Positions 21,992 to 36,900 of a stretch of DNA of 64,000 nucleotides are shown here, in pieces (the first letter of the stretch is position 1; every line of letters starts with the position of its first letter). The notes under the pieces were generated by a model. It was given only the letters and a program-made list of their open reading frames with translations, was not told where the DNA came from and searched no databases. The DNA is from Siphonodentalium dalli (Eukaryota > Mollusca > Scaphopoda > Gadilida > Siphonodentaliidae): positions 133,755,587 through 133,819,586 of the forward strand of contig CP136061.1 in the NCBI GenBank assembly GCA_032622095.1, written 5' to 3'. The position numbers and the translations under genes were made by a program.

Positions 21992-24900
21992 GGAATCTGA
22001 TGATATGGGGTATGGGCCGCCATTCGGTCGGAAATTACATGAAATAAAAGTTAATGGTGGTTTGTAAAAACAATAGTCTCCATTTTTAAACCAATGGTCG
22101 TTCTTTGATTCTATAAGAGACAATTCCGTTTCAATAGATATAGATTCAAACCAAATAGTCTCCATTTTCAAACCAATGGTCGTTCTTGGATTCTATAAGA
22201 GACAATTCCGTTTCAATAGATATAGATTCAAACCAAATAGTCTCCATTTTCAAACCAATGGTCGTTCTTGGATTCTATAAGAGACAATTCCGTTTCAATA
22301 GATATAGATTCAAACCAAATAGTCTATATTTTCAAACCAATAATCGTTCTTGGATTCAATAAGAGACAGTTCCGTTTTAATAGATAAAGATTCATAATCA
22401 ATGTTGACCGATGCAAAATTAATGTTCTATTTTAATTTAATAGCGTTCACTGTTCAACTAATATCTAATAACACGCAATTAGTAAGATTCGCGCATATTC
22501 AATAAACGTACATTCCGTTTCAATGGCCATATTTTCTTAATCAATAAAGATATTTCAATATCCAATAGTCTCCATTTTCAAACTAATAGTCGTTATTGGA
22601 TTCAATAAGAGACAATTCCGTTTTAATAGATATATTTTCTTAATCAATAGAATCTATTTCAAAACCAATAGCCGTTCCTGGATTCAATAAGAGACAAATC
22701 TACTATTTCCGGTCAAACCAATGAATAATAATTGAAGATTATTAACATCCGTTTACAAACCAATGATCATTTCTCGAATTAATAACTTCCGTTTACAAAC
22801 CAATGATCAATTCTTAAACCAATAAACGCTAGGGTCGCGACCAATCTCAAATTAACGCTAGGAGCGCCACCATGAATCTTGTTGGAGTTACCAAACTGGA
22901 AATTCCGTGACGTCAACATGGGATACCCCCCTGCCAAAAAAAAATGCATGTTCTCGAACATTTTCGCGTCAGAAAGTGACCCTGAACATGAAAACTGCGA
23001 TGATATACGGACTGTGGACTATATCCTGTACCTGTAGCAGATACCGAAGATCCAATTAAGAGCTTGTTTTTAATAGTGTGATGTTGATCACTTGATGTAT
23101 CACTCATTCACTGTCAGTATCTGAAATCACTGTCAGTATTACTGTGATTATCACTGTTCCCAACTGACCTACATGTACCAGCTCAGAAACCAGATCATAC
23201 AAAGCGTCACTCAATCACCATATCTTGGAGTCATGCGCTCAAACGATATGAAATGGTTGCCACAGATAGACAAGATCACGAAGAAGGCTAACAGCACGCT
23301 CGGATTCACCAGAAGAAACCTTAGGAAGGCACCATTCAAGAGTAAATGCGTAGCGTATGAGACACTCGTAAGATCGTCGCTGGAATACGCAGCCGTCATG
23401 TGGGATCCTCACCAGCAGCAGAACATCGACGCCCTGGAGAGAATACAGAGAGGAGCTGTACGGCTCATGACCGGCAATTATACCAATCGAAGGACATGGC
23501 CAAACTGATGAATGACTGCGAGATAAGACCACTCGAAGAAAGAAGGAAGGACCAGAGGCTGGAGCTCTTTCACAAGATGGATAAGGGGCAGGTGTCGGCT
23601 GTAAACACTCAGTGCTTAATTAAACCAAAAAAGGTGGGCAGAAAAATCCGAGCCAAGAAATTTGCAGATTTCAGTGCCACAAATATAGTCTCAAAACAGG
23701 AATGTAATAATTCACTGTCCTACCGGTAAGAGCCACTGGTGACAAACCCTGCTGAATACTCAAATTAATTCTTCACACGGACAATTATTCAGTGGAACAC
23801 TCTAAACGAGATGGACGCATGCGAAATTAAAAATAGAACAGCAGCGGACAACTCAACAGTCCCGCAAAGAACATAATTCTCTCTCTCCCGGCGTTCTACA
23901 CATCCGCGAGGATCATACGCCGTACACCATCCAGATTCAGATGCAGGGATTGTCTGTCAAAATCCGGTGGAGAACTTAGGATGTGTTCGACAAGTACTAA
24001 CAACAGCAGTACATGTATGAATATGATTATGTCAACAATAACAACAACAACATCTCTAACACCGTAAGATAATCGTTCGATCTACTGTGTAGTGCGTACT
24101 AGCACTGTACATTGCGACGACTTCTTCTGAAAACAACCATTGAGTGGAACCGCTTCAAACAGTCAGATGTTGATTCAGGCGATCGGTAATATTGAATGTC
24201 TGAAGGATTTATTAAATATGGATTCTATTTTCTAGACGTTTTATACGAGCGTCGTGGAATCGGATTCTGAACATTGCTGGAGTATTGATCAAGTAAACCT
24301 GACAGTGCGAAGAGCACTTCAGAACTCAATCATAAGCCAACCAGAACAGAACAGAACTTACAGGTTGCATTATACATGCATATATTGTGACCACATAAAT
24401 GATATAAACAACTGCAGTGACTTCTTCATTATTTCAGTATTTGATACCATAACCATGGTCGTTCCATAGTAATCCATGCCATAATTTTTGGTTTTACATA
24501 ACGGTAGGGTAGATTGTTTGGTTACTTTTTTTATTTCGTCCTTTGTAGAAAATCATTTATTTGTTTCCATATGGTGTAACATACATGTAGTAACATGGTA
24601 CGAAATGACCAATTGATTTCCTACATGGTACGAAACGACCAAACAATAAGGTATGAAACTACCAAAAATATGGTACGAAACTACCAAAAATATGGTACGA
24701 AATGACTTAAGATGATACAAAACGTCCTGTACCAATGTATATCTCCTCGGCAAGAGGAACAACGAGACAGTGACCCTGTAGACTAGCAGCGCCAACATCG
24801 TTGGTTTGATATTAGGCCCTATATCACCCTGAGGTAACATATCACAATCAGCCTGACGACGAAGGCTGATATGAGGCTACTGAGGACTGAAATCAGGCCT

Positions 24901-27900
24901 ATAATATCAAACCAACCAAGTAATACCCTACATGTATCTATTAATTACGGTAGTTCGCCTCTTAGTAACAGTGTAATATTGACAACTTTTTTCTAATGAG
25001 TGACATCACAAAAAATTGGTATCTATGCCTATTCTAATAGTGAAATAGAATTACACCATGTCAAAGCCATACCGTATATTACTCAGATCGTGATGTCATA
25101 AAATCATACATGTATTACTCTTAATTAGTAATGTCGTAAAATGATATTACTCGATTTAGGGCAAATTGAAGTGATATTCAGCTAAGTACAAATGGAGTTT
25201 GATAACAAACCATATCGTGCAAAAATGTCATATCTAATTAATAATTTTCGAACAAATTTTGGACCGATATACATTTACGAACATGACATTTGGAACTTAT
25301 TCCCTATTCCTTATTTTTTTAAATGTCGCTTTCGACCGATTTGACGGCATGGGTGGGTGGCCGGCCCCAAATACCACCTAGAAACACCCCGACCCCCACC
25401 CATCACCCGAGGGGGTGAAAATGGGGTATGGACCATTTTCGAGTACGGTAAGGATTTCGACCGATTTGACGGCATGGGTGGGTGGCCGGCCCCAAATGCC
25501 ACCTAGAAACACCCCGACCCCCCCCCCACCCATCACCCCCGGGGGGTGCCACCCGAGGGGGTGAAAATAGGGTATGGACCATTTTCAAGAACGGTAAGGA
25601 TTTCGACCGATTTGACGGCATGGTGGGCGGCCGGCCCCAAATACCACATAGAAACACCCCGACCGCCCACCCATCACCCCCGGGGGTGCCACCCCCATGG
25701 GGTGAAAATGGGGTATGGACCATTTTCGAGAACGGTAAGGTTTTCGACCGATTTGACGGCATGTGTGAGTGGCCGGCCCCAAATACCACCTAGAAACACC
25801 CCGACCCCCACCCATCACCCCCGGTCGAAATCCTTACCGTTCTCGAAAATGGTCCATACCCCATCTTCACCCCCTCGGGGTGGCACCCCCCGGTGGTGAT
25901 GGGTGGGGGGTCGATGTGTTTCTAGGTGGTATTTGGGGCCGGCCACCCACCCATGCCGTCAAATCGGTCGAAATCCTTACCGTTCTCGAAAATGGTCCAT
26001 ACCCCATTTTCACCCCCTCGGGGTGGCACCCCCCGGGGGTGATGGGTGGGGGTCGGGGTGTTTCTATGTGGTATTTGGGGCCGGCCACCCACCCATGCCG
26101 TCAAATCGGTCGAAATCCTTACCGTTCTCGAAAATGGTCTATACCCCATTTTCACCCCTCGGGGTGGACTCCCCCGGGGTGATGGTGGGGGTCGGGGTGT
26201 TTCTATGTGGTATTTGGGGCCGGCCACCCACCCGTGCCGTAAAATCGGTCGAAATCCTTACCGTTCTCGAAAATGGTCCATACCCCATTTTCACCCCCTC
26301 GGGGTGGCACCCCCGGGGGTGATGGGTGGGGGTCGGGGTGTTTCTAGGTGGTATTTGGGGCCGGCCAGCCACCCATTCCGTCAAATCGGTCGAAATCGTT
26401 ACCGTTCTCGAAAATGGTCCATACCCCATTTTCACCCCTCGGGGTGGCACCCCCCCCCCCCCCCGGGTGATGGTTGCGGGGTCGGGGAGTTTCTAGGTGG
26501 TATTTGGGCCGGCCACCCACCCATGCCGTCAAATCGGTCGAAATCCTTTCCGTTCTCGAAAATGGTCCATACCCCATTTTCACCCCCTCGGGGTGGAACC
26601 CCCCGGGGTGATGGGTGGGGGTCGGGTGTTTCTAGGTGGTATTTGGGGCCGGCCACCCACCCATGCCGTCAAATCGGTCGAAATCCTTTCCGTTCTCGAA
26701 AATGGTCCATACCCCATTTTCACCCCCTCGGGGTGGCACCCCCGGGGTGATGGTTGTGGGGTCGGGGAGTTTCTAGGTGGTATTTGGGGCCGGCCACCCA
26801 CCCATGCCGTCAAATCGGTCGAAATCCTTACCGTTCTCGAAAATGGTCCATACCCCATTTTCATCCCCTCGGGGTGGCACCCCCCGGGGTGATGGTTGTG
26901 GGGTCGGGGAGTTTCTAGGTGGTATTTGGGGCCGGCCACCCACCCATGCCGTCAAATTGGTCGAAATCCTTACCGTCCTCGAAAATGGTCCATACCCCAT
27001 TTTCATCCCCTCGGGGTGGCACCCCTCGGGGGTGATGGGTGGGGGTCGGTGTGTTTCTAGGTGGTATTTGGGCCGGCCACCCACCCATGCCGTCAAATCG
27101 GTCGAAATCCTTTCCGTTCTCGAAAATGGTCCATACCCCATTTTCACCCCCTCGGTGTGGCACCCCCCGGGGGTGATGGTTGTGGGGTCGGGGAGTTTCT
27201 AGGTGGTATTTGGGTCGGCCACCCACCCATACCGTCAAATCGGTCGAAATCCTTTCCGTTCTCGAAAATGGTCCATACCCCATTTTCACCCCCTCGGGGT
27301 GGCACCCCCTGGGTGATGGTTGTGGGGTCGGGGAGTTTCTAGGTGGTATTTGGGGCCGGCCACCCACCCATGCCGTCAAATCGGTCGAAATCCTTTCCGT
27401 TCTCGAAAATGGTCCATACCCCATTTTCACCCCCTCGGGGTGGCACCCCTCCCCCCCCCCCCGGGGGTGATGGGTGGGGTGTCGGTGTGTTTCTAGGTGG
27501 TATTTGGGGCCGGCCGCCCACCCATGGCGTCAAATCGGTCGAAATCCTTACCGTTCTCGAAAATTATCCATACCCCATTTTCACCCCCGGGGGTGATGGG
27601 TGGGGGGTCGGGGTGTTTCTATGTGGTATTTGGAGCCGGCCACCCACCCATGCCGTCAAATCGGTCGAAAGCGACATTTATAAAAATAAGGAATAGGGAA
27701 TAAGTTCCAAATGTCATGTTCGTTATACATTTACCCTGTAGCCATCTGTAGGAAACTTCCTTCCAAGGGGGTGCTGTCGGAACATACATGTATCAAGGTG
27801 GACCCCCTCCCCAATGGAAGACTCGTATCCATGCCCATTGGAAATAAATGATAATGTGCAATGGGTGAATAGGTTGCTGGCATTTCATACCGTGGAAGTT

Positions 27901-30900
27901 TGACATGGAGATGTTTCGCACCAGGGTTCTGGACATTTCATACCAGTTCCTGTATCATTTCGACAATTCGTACCTTTGAGTATACCAGTATTATTTTTTT
28001 TTTAAATGACATTAAAGGTACTCAGTCCGATTCGATGGTTCCCATATCATCATATTTCAACAACAACGACACCATTTTTTGAAATGCCACTTCGTTTACC
28101 AGAATCGATTAATGCCCCAAAAATAATGCTAACCAGTCAAATATAGTATACAATTGCCCAAAACCTGTTATTTATCAATATTTTGTTCAATGAAATTTTG
28201 CGGGTTTGTCAAATATCTGACACAACAAACGCCACTTGCTTTTTGAGTTATCCATCTTCATCCGTCCTCTTAGACTTTTTATTGGGCCACCAAAAAATTA
28301 TCGATGGTGAAAAATAATAGTTTTCAAAAATCGATATCTGATCATTCTCAGCTTTGATGGGTGGGTTCCTGAACTCAAATTACATATGTTTTACCCCGAA
28401 GCCAAGGAAATAGTAATATTCAAGCGTTAATTCGGATTATGCATCTTTAACTTTGTCGCGACAATTTCAATTGGTTCATTTTGTTTCGAAAAAAAAAAAG
28501 GAAAAAAATGTTAACATGTTAATGTCGGGTTGTCATCATCACGAACGTTAAATCATGATCATGTTCACTCTCATTAAGTTAACACAATTAAAATAATTTT
28601 TCACATGTACGAATGACCATTCATCATTTTTGGGAATCAATGAAACATACCAATATATGGTGTGAAATGACCAAAAACATGGTACAAAACAATTAAATGT
28701 GTCATTCAAATCAAGGGTACAAACTGGCCATAGTAGGAAAAGTCGTTTGAGCAATCGAACAGACCTGTGTGAATCGCTTGGGAGATCGGTTTTCCACAGT
28801 AAGGATGCATCTTGGAAGAGGGGAGTCAATCTAATTAACTGTTATCTATAACCAATACTTAAAAACAATAACAATTTATTCTGATTTCTTTTGAAACTAC
28901 AGAATAATTATTTACTGAGAATATTCAATATAAACATGTACAAATTCTCAAACAAAGGGAATTTCAATGTTCAAGAAATTTAGAGTCCCCTCTTACTATG
29001 GGAGGCCCTTTTCACATTTATTATTTATTTGCGCTCAAGCACAAATATTAAGCGCAAATATTTGCGCTTAAACATAAATAATTTGGGCTTAAGCGAATGT
29101 CATTTGCGCTTAAACACAAATATGTGTCTATCAATTTGTTTGCGCTTAAGTGAAAATCATTTGCGCTTAAGTGTAAATGCTTTGCGCTTAAGCGCAAATA
29201 CCTAACACTCCTTTACTTCCCTATGATTGTGAATGATGGAGTCCATCTCATAGTATATTATTATGGGCCCATAGTAGTTGCCCATACAGACTCGAAAGTT
29301 GAAAAGTCAAAAGCATCTCTGTCTCTGGTGTCCCAAAAATTGGTGCCTCATTCCCAAAGCTTTAGTATATTTTATTAAAGGGACATCTCCTGCACAAATA
29401 TATACCATTTCCATGATCATAGAAGAGGAATTAGGGGTTACTGGTGGCTTGCTTCCCTCGTGGTGTACATGTACTTATTGAATAGAAATAGAGGGAAAAC
29501 ATATTTTCATATTATCAGCATCCCTGTCCCTAAGAATTTGTGCCTCCATCCCATAGATCTATTACATTTTATAAAAGCGACATATCCTGTACAGATATAT
29601 ACCATTTCCATGGTCATAAAAGGTACTGGTATCTAGCGATCACTGGGGATTGCTTCACTTGTATGGTGGGCCTACAGGTACATAGACTTGAGTGCAAGCC
29701 TGCAAATAGCGTGTCTGTCGTTTGTCGAATGAGGTCCCCAGAGGGTGAATTTAGTGACGCTACACCGCATAGTGGGCTAGCATCACTAAATTTACCCTCT
29801 GGGGGCCTCATTCTGCTTAGGGCCCTCAACTGCTATGGCAGTCCTAGGATAAGATTGAAGTTCCCCAGTTGAAGTTGGTGATGTTCACCCATTTGGAGCC
29901 TCGATTATAGATTTTATCTTCTGCAAATTAGGGGATATAGAAACTTCCCAGATGGGAAAACGTAACTAAAAACAATGTTAATTTGATACCATAGTTACTT
30001 CCCAGAAAATGAGGCCTAAGCAGAATGAGGTCCCCAGAGGGTGAATTTAGTTATCCTAGCCCGCTATGCAGGGTAGCATCACTAAATTCACCCTCTGTGG
30101 ACCTCATTCTGCAAATGACAGACACGCTATTTGTAGGCTTGCATGAGTGATGTGTTAGGCCTATGCCATTTAAAATTAATTCTGGGAGATCAATGCATTA
30201 ATTTCTATTTCCACTTAAGCGCAAATGATTCGTGATTAAACGTAAAATATTTGCACTTAAGCGCAAAAATTCATAAGTAATTGTATGTCATAATTTGCAA
30301 AGTTCTGTCCAATTCTTGTTAAAATATGACTAGATTCATAACGGTGATATTTGGTTAAATTTCATACCGAGTTATGTATAATCGAATTATTGAGGGATCG
30401 GGAGGGACTTGGATCATACGAATGACATATATTCATTGCTCCAATTATCTCTTAACATGACCAATACAAAATGAAGTCACATTTCCGAACCAGTTCCATA
30501 CAGCAGAACCTGATCTAGAAGATATTAGCCAAAAAACGTCAAATTCCCTCTTTCAGCTGTCATTTTGACGACCATCTTGGGCGGGGGAGTTCCAATTTTA
30601 CCCTTAAAATGTGGCATTATATCTCTCAGAGTCATACGAACTGAATATGCCTAATTTTAAATCGTATATTTCATGGCGAGATTAATTGCGACATTTATTA
30701 AATAATATAATCACGAAACGCTCTATAAATTTGGAACACCCCTTAAAGAGAGGGGTTAAAGTGAAATTTCAGCGTGGCTCCATATCTAATATAAAAGAAG
30801 ATGTACATATGTGCAAAGTTTCATGCTTTAGTAACAATTTGCACAATTGCCTTGAAAATTTGACTTAATCTACTCCACTATATGTTCTATATATTATAGT

Positions 30901-33900
30901 GAATATTTATCGTCGTTTGATTTGCACCGAGTGAACTCATACTCCAAATCGTCACATCGACATGACATTGGAACTCCCATCTTTATTTCTATATTTCTGA
31001 CGTCACGGATTTTGCGAACAAAATTGGTGGCCAGCGCCCCTAGCGTTAATTTACGAATTGCTTATAGGTTTGTGTTTTAATCATTAATTTCAAATGAGCT
31101 CATTGGTTTGACCTGAAATAGTTGATTCCGCTTTTAGATATTAGTTTGATAACGATAATCATTGATCGTGGGAAATAGTATATTGGTTTAAAATATTTCC
31201 ATTGATTATTAGTTTTACAATAAGGTCTATTAATTTTACAATAAGTTATTAGTTTTACAATAAGTTAATGACGGTTTTAGATATAGGTTTTACAATAAAG
31301 TCTATTAATTTTACAATAAGGTCTATTAATTTTACAATAGGTTATTAGTTTTACAATAAGTTAATTACGGTTTTATTTATTAGTTTTACAATGAGTTATT
31401 AGTTTTACAATAAGGTCTATTAGTTTGATAACGATAATCACTGATCGTGAGAAATAGTCTATTGGTTTGAAATATGTCTATTGATTGAGAAAATATGGCT
31501 ATTGAAACGGAATGTACGTTTACTGAATATGAGCAAAGCTGTATTAATTGTCTGTTATTAGATATTAGTTGAACAATGAATACTATTAAATTAAAATAGA
31601 ACATTAATTTTGCATCGGTCAACGTTGATTGTGAATCTATATCTGTTAACACGTAATTGTATCTTATTGAATCAAAGAACGACCATTGGTTTGAAAATGG
31701 AGACTATTGTTTTGAAATAGATTGTAGTTGTTTTCACAAACCACCATTAACTTTTATTTCATGTAATTTCCGACCGAATGGCTGCCCACAATGGGGACCA
31801 TCGAGGTTGATTGTGTACCTTTAAAACAGTATAGTTGAATATACCGTACCATAAATCCACATAATATTTTTCTCTCACACAGCTCTGCGTCAAGTGGACT
31901 TTATTCCCACTTACCTCAAGTTAGCAAAAATGAAAGTAGACAACGAACCGGTGGTAAGTGAATCAATTGTTCTTATGGTAGATGTGTTTTATTATGTGCA
32001 GTGCAGGGACCCCCGCCCCCATTGGTCAAAAGTTTCAACATTAAAATTTTATTCCTGATACAACATTAATTGGAAAATTTACACCACATATAGGTTGAAT
32101 TATTCTCATTCTTTGATTGTCCAACCAGTATTTAGGTGGGGTAGACCAACAGTAGTGTATTTTTCTATTTGTGGTCCAAAGTTTGGTCTGAAAAGGCCAT
32201 ATGTATCAAAGTTCCAACCAGAGGGAGGCATACAAATGGAATTTTGCAAACCGGGAGTTTGGTATGGTTCAATTGGAGGGGGGGGGGGGGGGGGGGTTCT
32301 GTTGAAAATTTCAAAGTGGACCCACCCTATCAATGAGACCATCTACCGACGTCTGGCGGAGTGGAATAAAGAAAGACAATTTGCAGTTAGATATATATCA
32401 TCATCCCACAGAAAGTTATACAGAAAGGTTTACTTTCATACTATCCCAGCCACAGTGACAGATTAACGTTCGTGTTCCAATCCGCGACATATGTCACAAT
32501 CCTTGTGCAGTGGTAGAAATAATCTTACTTTGATTATTATGTATCAGTATATACTTAGCTTTGTGTTGAAATTCAACATAATTATGGAGAAATCAATGTG
32601 TTAATAGGGTATTTATATTTCTCGGTGATGGATTTTGGATCGATACTGAGCAAGTGTTGTAAATGGCATTTAATGGTGAATTGCTTTTTGGAAACATGTA
32701 TAATAGAAAGAAACTCTATTTTTGAGATCAACACTTATCTCATTTGTCTGCAGTTGCCTCTCGGGGAATAATATAAAGTTATTATACAATGGTGTGTACA
32801 GTATGTGTTTTTCTTGTACGAGACCAGGTTATTGTGAAAAGTCATATTTGACGTCTCGTATGTCTGTCTGTCTGTCTATGTTCTATAGAAATTCACAGGG
32901 GATCATCTAGATGGTACCAAAGGGTATAACATGGGTAACTATTTACGAGGAAGATAATGGTGCGCGATAGAAAGTGACGCTGATGTTGTCTGGGGCAGAA
33001 AATGGGAGGGGGGGGCTAATTTTTTGTCGCCGATTTCCACCAAACTTATACACAATCATCTCCATGATATGAGGAATCTAATGGTGTGGTTTAAAGATGT
33101 CAAAAGTGGCCGAGTTCCACCAAATTGCTACGCATTCATCTCCATGACAATAGGAATCTAATCGTGTGATTTAGACGCCAAACAGTTGACCTTTGGGTGA
33201 GAAAGAGGGGTGGGCCAAATTTGATAAGAATTTGTATAGTCGCTGATTACCAAAGACTTATGCATAATGATTTCCATGACATCAGGAGTCTAATTGTGTG
33301 GCTTAAAGCTGCAAAATATGGCGTCATTAGAGTGGCGTCACTGAAGGGGAGTGGAGCACATTTTAGAGCCTATTTCCACCAAATTGATATCCATTCATGT
33401 GTGGTCGCCGATTAATGGACGTGGTTTAAATATGTCAAAAGTGGCGGCGTTTGAACCATGAATGGGGAGGGGAGCTAGGGGCACCAAAGCAGATACAAAT
33501 ATGTTTAACACTATAATTTCCACCAAATTCATACACGTTCTTATCCAACGATGCCAGGAATCAAATCATGTGAGTTAAAGACGCCATATTTGGTGTCGTT
33601 GAGTCAGGGTAGAGAGATGAGGGGCACTATCGTTGTTTTAGCCACAGATATGCACCAAGGTTATATATATAGTCATCGATCTCCATAATTCGTTCTAAGG
33701 ATTTGTTTTTGCGTTAAAATTTAACAACCTCCACAAATCGTGAGCGAATTAAATAACTTGATAAATTTTATCTTCTCAACTATCATATGTATATGGGGAC
33801 GGAAATCGGGGCATTCATATAGTCAGCGAGCGAAAACAACTATATAGAAGAAAGCATTATATTTATCATTCTTTATAAGATATACATATATTCTTGAAAA

Positions 33901-36900
33901 ATGAGGGACCCTGAATAGTCAGAGGATGGCATGTTAGAATGACTCATTTATGATAACACAATTGAGTCGGCCCCATTCAATATATTTTCAACAAAAAAAG
34001 ATACAATTTGTCAACTTGAAGTGCATAAGGATTCCTATTAGTTGGAGGGAATGTTCAGATAATAAGTTCAACATGGTCGTTTGTTGAACTTATTATCTGA
34101 ATAATTCCTAAGGGAACTACTGGTTAATGACTAGTTAGTATAGAAAAAGTTGGTGATAAACAGTAAAATATGATCAATACTATTACATGAATTTTACTAG
34201 TAGACTTGTTCAATTAACTCATGAAATTTAGATAAATCGGATCCCGACTTCTATTCGGCGTGGAACACTGCAATGAAGAATGTTCGCTGGTAGTCGAGAT
34301 TCCTTATAAGTTTATTCTGTAAATCATAGAGAGAGTGTTGATTTTATTTCTGAGTGAAAAAAAGTCAAAACTTTTGGGAAATTACTTTGACAAGTTTATT
34401 TTCCAGAGTTTGACCCTTCCATGACTCGAGCTTCCAGAAATATTTGGGGCAATCCCTGTGCCAATGCATTCTCTTATGTATGCGAGTCCCCCATAGGGAG
34501 CCTCGCATATATAAGAGAATACAATGGCCAAACAATATTTACTTCGACCTTGTAAGCCATTGCATTATCTTGTATATACAAGAGAATACACTGGCACATT
34601 ATCGTTAATGCTGCACCAGCGCTGCTTTCGTCGTGAAAGGGATCTATAAGGCCTGTGGATCGATATTTCATTTATTCATAGAGATATCTTACCAAATGAT
34701 ATGGATTATTTTACAATGTGTTCTATGGTTCTTTTTAAAAGTGGTGCTACATACACATAAGTTTACGATGGTGATACTTTTGCAGAAAACCATGGTAACT
34801 GAGAAGGTGACGATGTTTCAGGCAATGATTGACGGAGGCAAAAGAAATGAATCTAAAAAAGGTATTTATGCCACTGTGTGAACCTTAAGCCCTGTTAATT
34901 AGCAGAAATTTATCTGAGCTAAAAATTGCCTAGAACCGAAATATTTTCTAGGCTAAAAGGCCTATATGATCTGCTTTATTTACATATATCTTCAGTTTAC
35001 ACTTGGAACTTGGTCAATTATCATGGCAGACATGGGTTGGATCTGGCATAACATTGCGGATTATCAAGATAGTCCTAAATGTTATTTCAGTAGTCTTTGG
35101 CATTCAACGATGACTTCCACACTGCAACACTAATACAAAGTCTGCAGCAATTTGTATCAACATTGATTGCACAAAACATTGGGAAGTTATGAATTTGCCT
35201 CAGCTAAAGAATAGCCGACGAAAGTTGTCCGATAGCCTAAGCTTATTTCCCCATTCATGTCAGGAAATGCTCTGGTGATCAATACTGAGCCTGTGCCAGT
35301 GCATTCTCTTATAAATGTGAGTCTCCCATAGGGAGCCTCGTATATATAAGAGCATGCACTAGTTGACTTACATAGTCAAGGTCAATATTGTTAGGCCAAT
35401 GTATTCTCGTATATATGCGAGGCTCCCTATGTAAGACTTACATATATAAGATAATGCATTGGCACAGGATCTTCGCAACATTACAGGGAGCTACTGTCAT
35501 GGAAGGGTTAATTAACAGAGTTGAACCTTCAGGATTCGTTTCGTGAATTGGACTACCGATTCGATTTAATTCGATTCAATTATAGGGTTAAACTATTTTC
35601 GAATCATCAATCTCGGCATACACGTACTTGTGCATGAAGAAGAATGCAAGTATTGTATTGGGGGGGGGGGGTTGGAGTTTAAGGGGGATGGCGTAATTGT
35701 TATGTGCAATGGGTAGTTTTCCCTGTCGACTTTGTAGAACAGTCAACAAGAAAGCGACTCTGTCAACAGCCGATAACGCGAAGGCGGTTTCGCCAATATA
35801 TTTGATGTTGGAAATAAATCTATCTTGAAAGGTTGACACGGTTGACAAAATAATTCGAAAGGTAGCTATAAGATGACATCAGCTTTCCACAGATACCAAA
35901 ACTGTTGGCTATTGATTTGTTAAAAACGATCAAATGTAGTGCCAAACAGAGGGTAGCAATATACATGTAACGTTTTTGGCCGACAAATGCCGATATGTTG
36001 GCCCTTTGTTTGAATTATCACGTGCGTATTTTGCCACGCCCTAGCGATGAACTTGTCAATTTGTGATATCGACTGCCTACCATTCTCCAGTATACAAAAT
36101 ACACTGATCACAGGGATGGGTTAATTGAGTAATAAAGACATTTTGTTCACAATATATTTTGTTATTAAAAATAACAATCGGCGATCAACTGGTCGTCTTC
36201 TTCTGTGACATCGTCTTCGATACGAAAGATGTCGCTAAACACGATGTGTATACGTATCTAATGTTTCCAATGTCGGAACAATTATGGAGGGTCCAAACGA
36301 GGATAAGGTCATCGAAAAAAAAAAATGTGCCTAAAAATGTGCCTAATAGCAGCCAAGAGTCTAAACGTGGCGCTCTCCGATAACAAGTTAAGTCTAAGTC
36401 AAGAATACCTCCAGATCAATATACTCATGAGACTAAGATTTTTCGGATACAACAAATAATTATAATTTAGACTCAAACGTGGCTTGCTTTAGATGATAAA
36501 CAATAATTAAAGATAAAAAATGTCTACATAATTCAAAATAATCTCTATGTTAGTTAATGAAACTATATTTCTGATTTATAGATGCAGTTTCATCAAACCA
36601 TCAAATCATCAAGCAACTCGATTATTCTGAGATGGTAAGTGTAATTCAAATTTCTTCCAAACAACTTCTTGAACAACTTCTTCCAAATAAACAATTCCTG
36701 GTTCTCTTATGACCGTATAAAATGAATCGACTTGACCTATAATAAAATGCGAGTGTGCCATATAACAATATCAGTTTCAGATTTTGTGATTTTCATAACG
36801 ATTCAGGTCAAGTTGAATTTAACTCTTTGTATACGAAATGGATTGTCCCATTCAGCTATGAATGACACGTATACATTGGAATGATCTATTTTTCATTTGG

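Larger units (their letters stand above)
22011..31790. mobile_element. 9.78-kb TIR element in gene A intron 2, 6-bp TSD
   Basis: Ends are TATGGGCCGCCATTCGGTC (left) and its near-complement GACCGAATGGCTGCCCACA (right). They are flanked by atgggg at 22,005-22,010 and 31,791-31,796. Copy B at 60,834-60,839 has a single atgggg with the same flanks, so it is the empty site. The TIRs extend about 925 bp on the left (to about 22,935) and about 830 bp on the right (from about 30,960), closing on a shared ccgtgacgtca and ttaacgctagg. The interior holds a LINE fragment, a Foldback-like element, a TTAA MITE, a relative of the 1.24-kb element and a nested palindrome, but no transposase or other intact gene. 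A 6-bp duplication is known for Maverick/Polinton and a few other groups; I cannot assign it. Confidence 0.88.
19854..32785 (+). repeat. Segmental duplication, copy A
   Basis: Apart from insertions, this block aligns with 58,031-61,888 at high identity in the same orientation (only scattered single-base changes by eye). It includes about 440 bp upstream of gene A, exons 1-3 and about 830 bp of intron 3. Relative to copy B it has gained a 9,780-bp element at 22,011-31,790. It lacks about 625 bp (copy B 60,164-60,788), about 70 bp near 32,660 and 17 bp near 19,880. Confidence 0.9.

Noticed and set aside
25403-27703. Many 60-234-residue open frames on both strands in the GC-rich array
   Set aside because: They follow from stop-poor 141-bp units read in several frames; the same peptide repeats on both strands with no domain.
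36159-36383. 74-residue frame in gene A intron 4
   Set aside because: No acceptor and donor in a phase that fits neighbouring exons, and no recognised domain.
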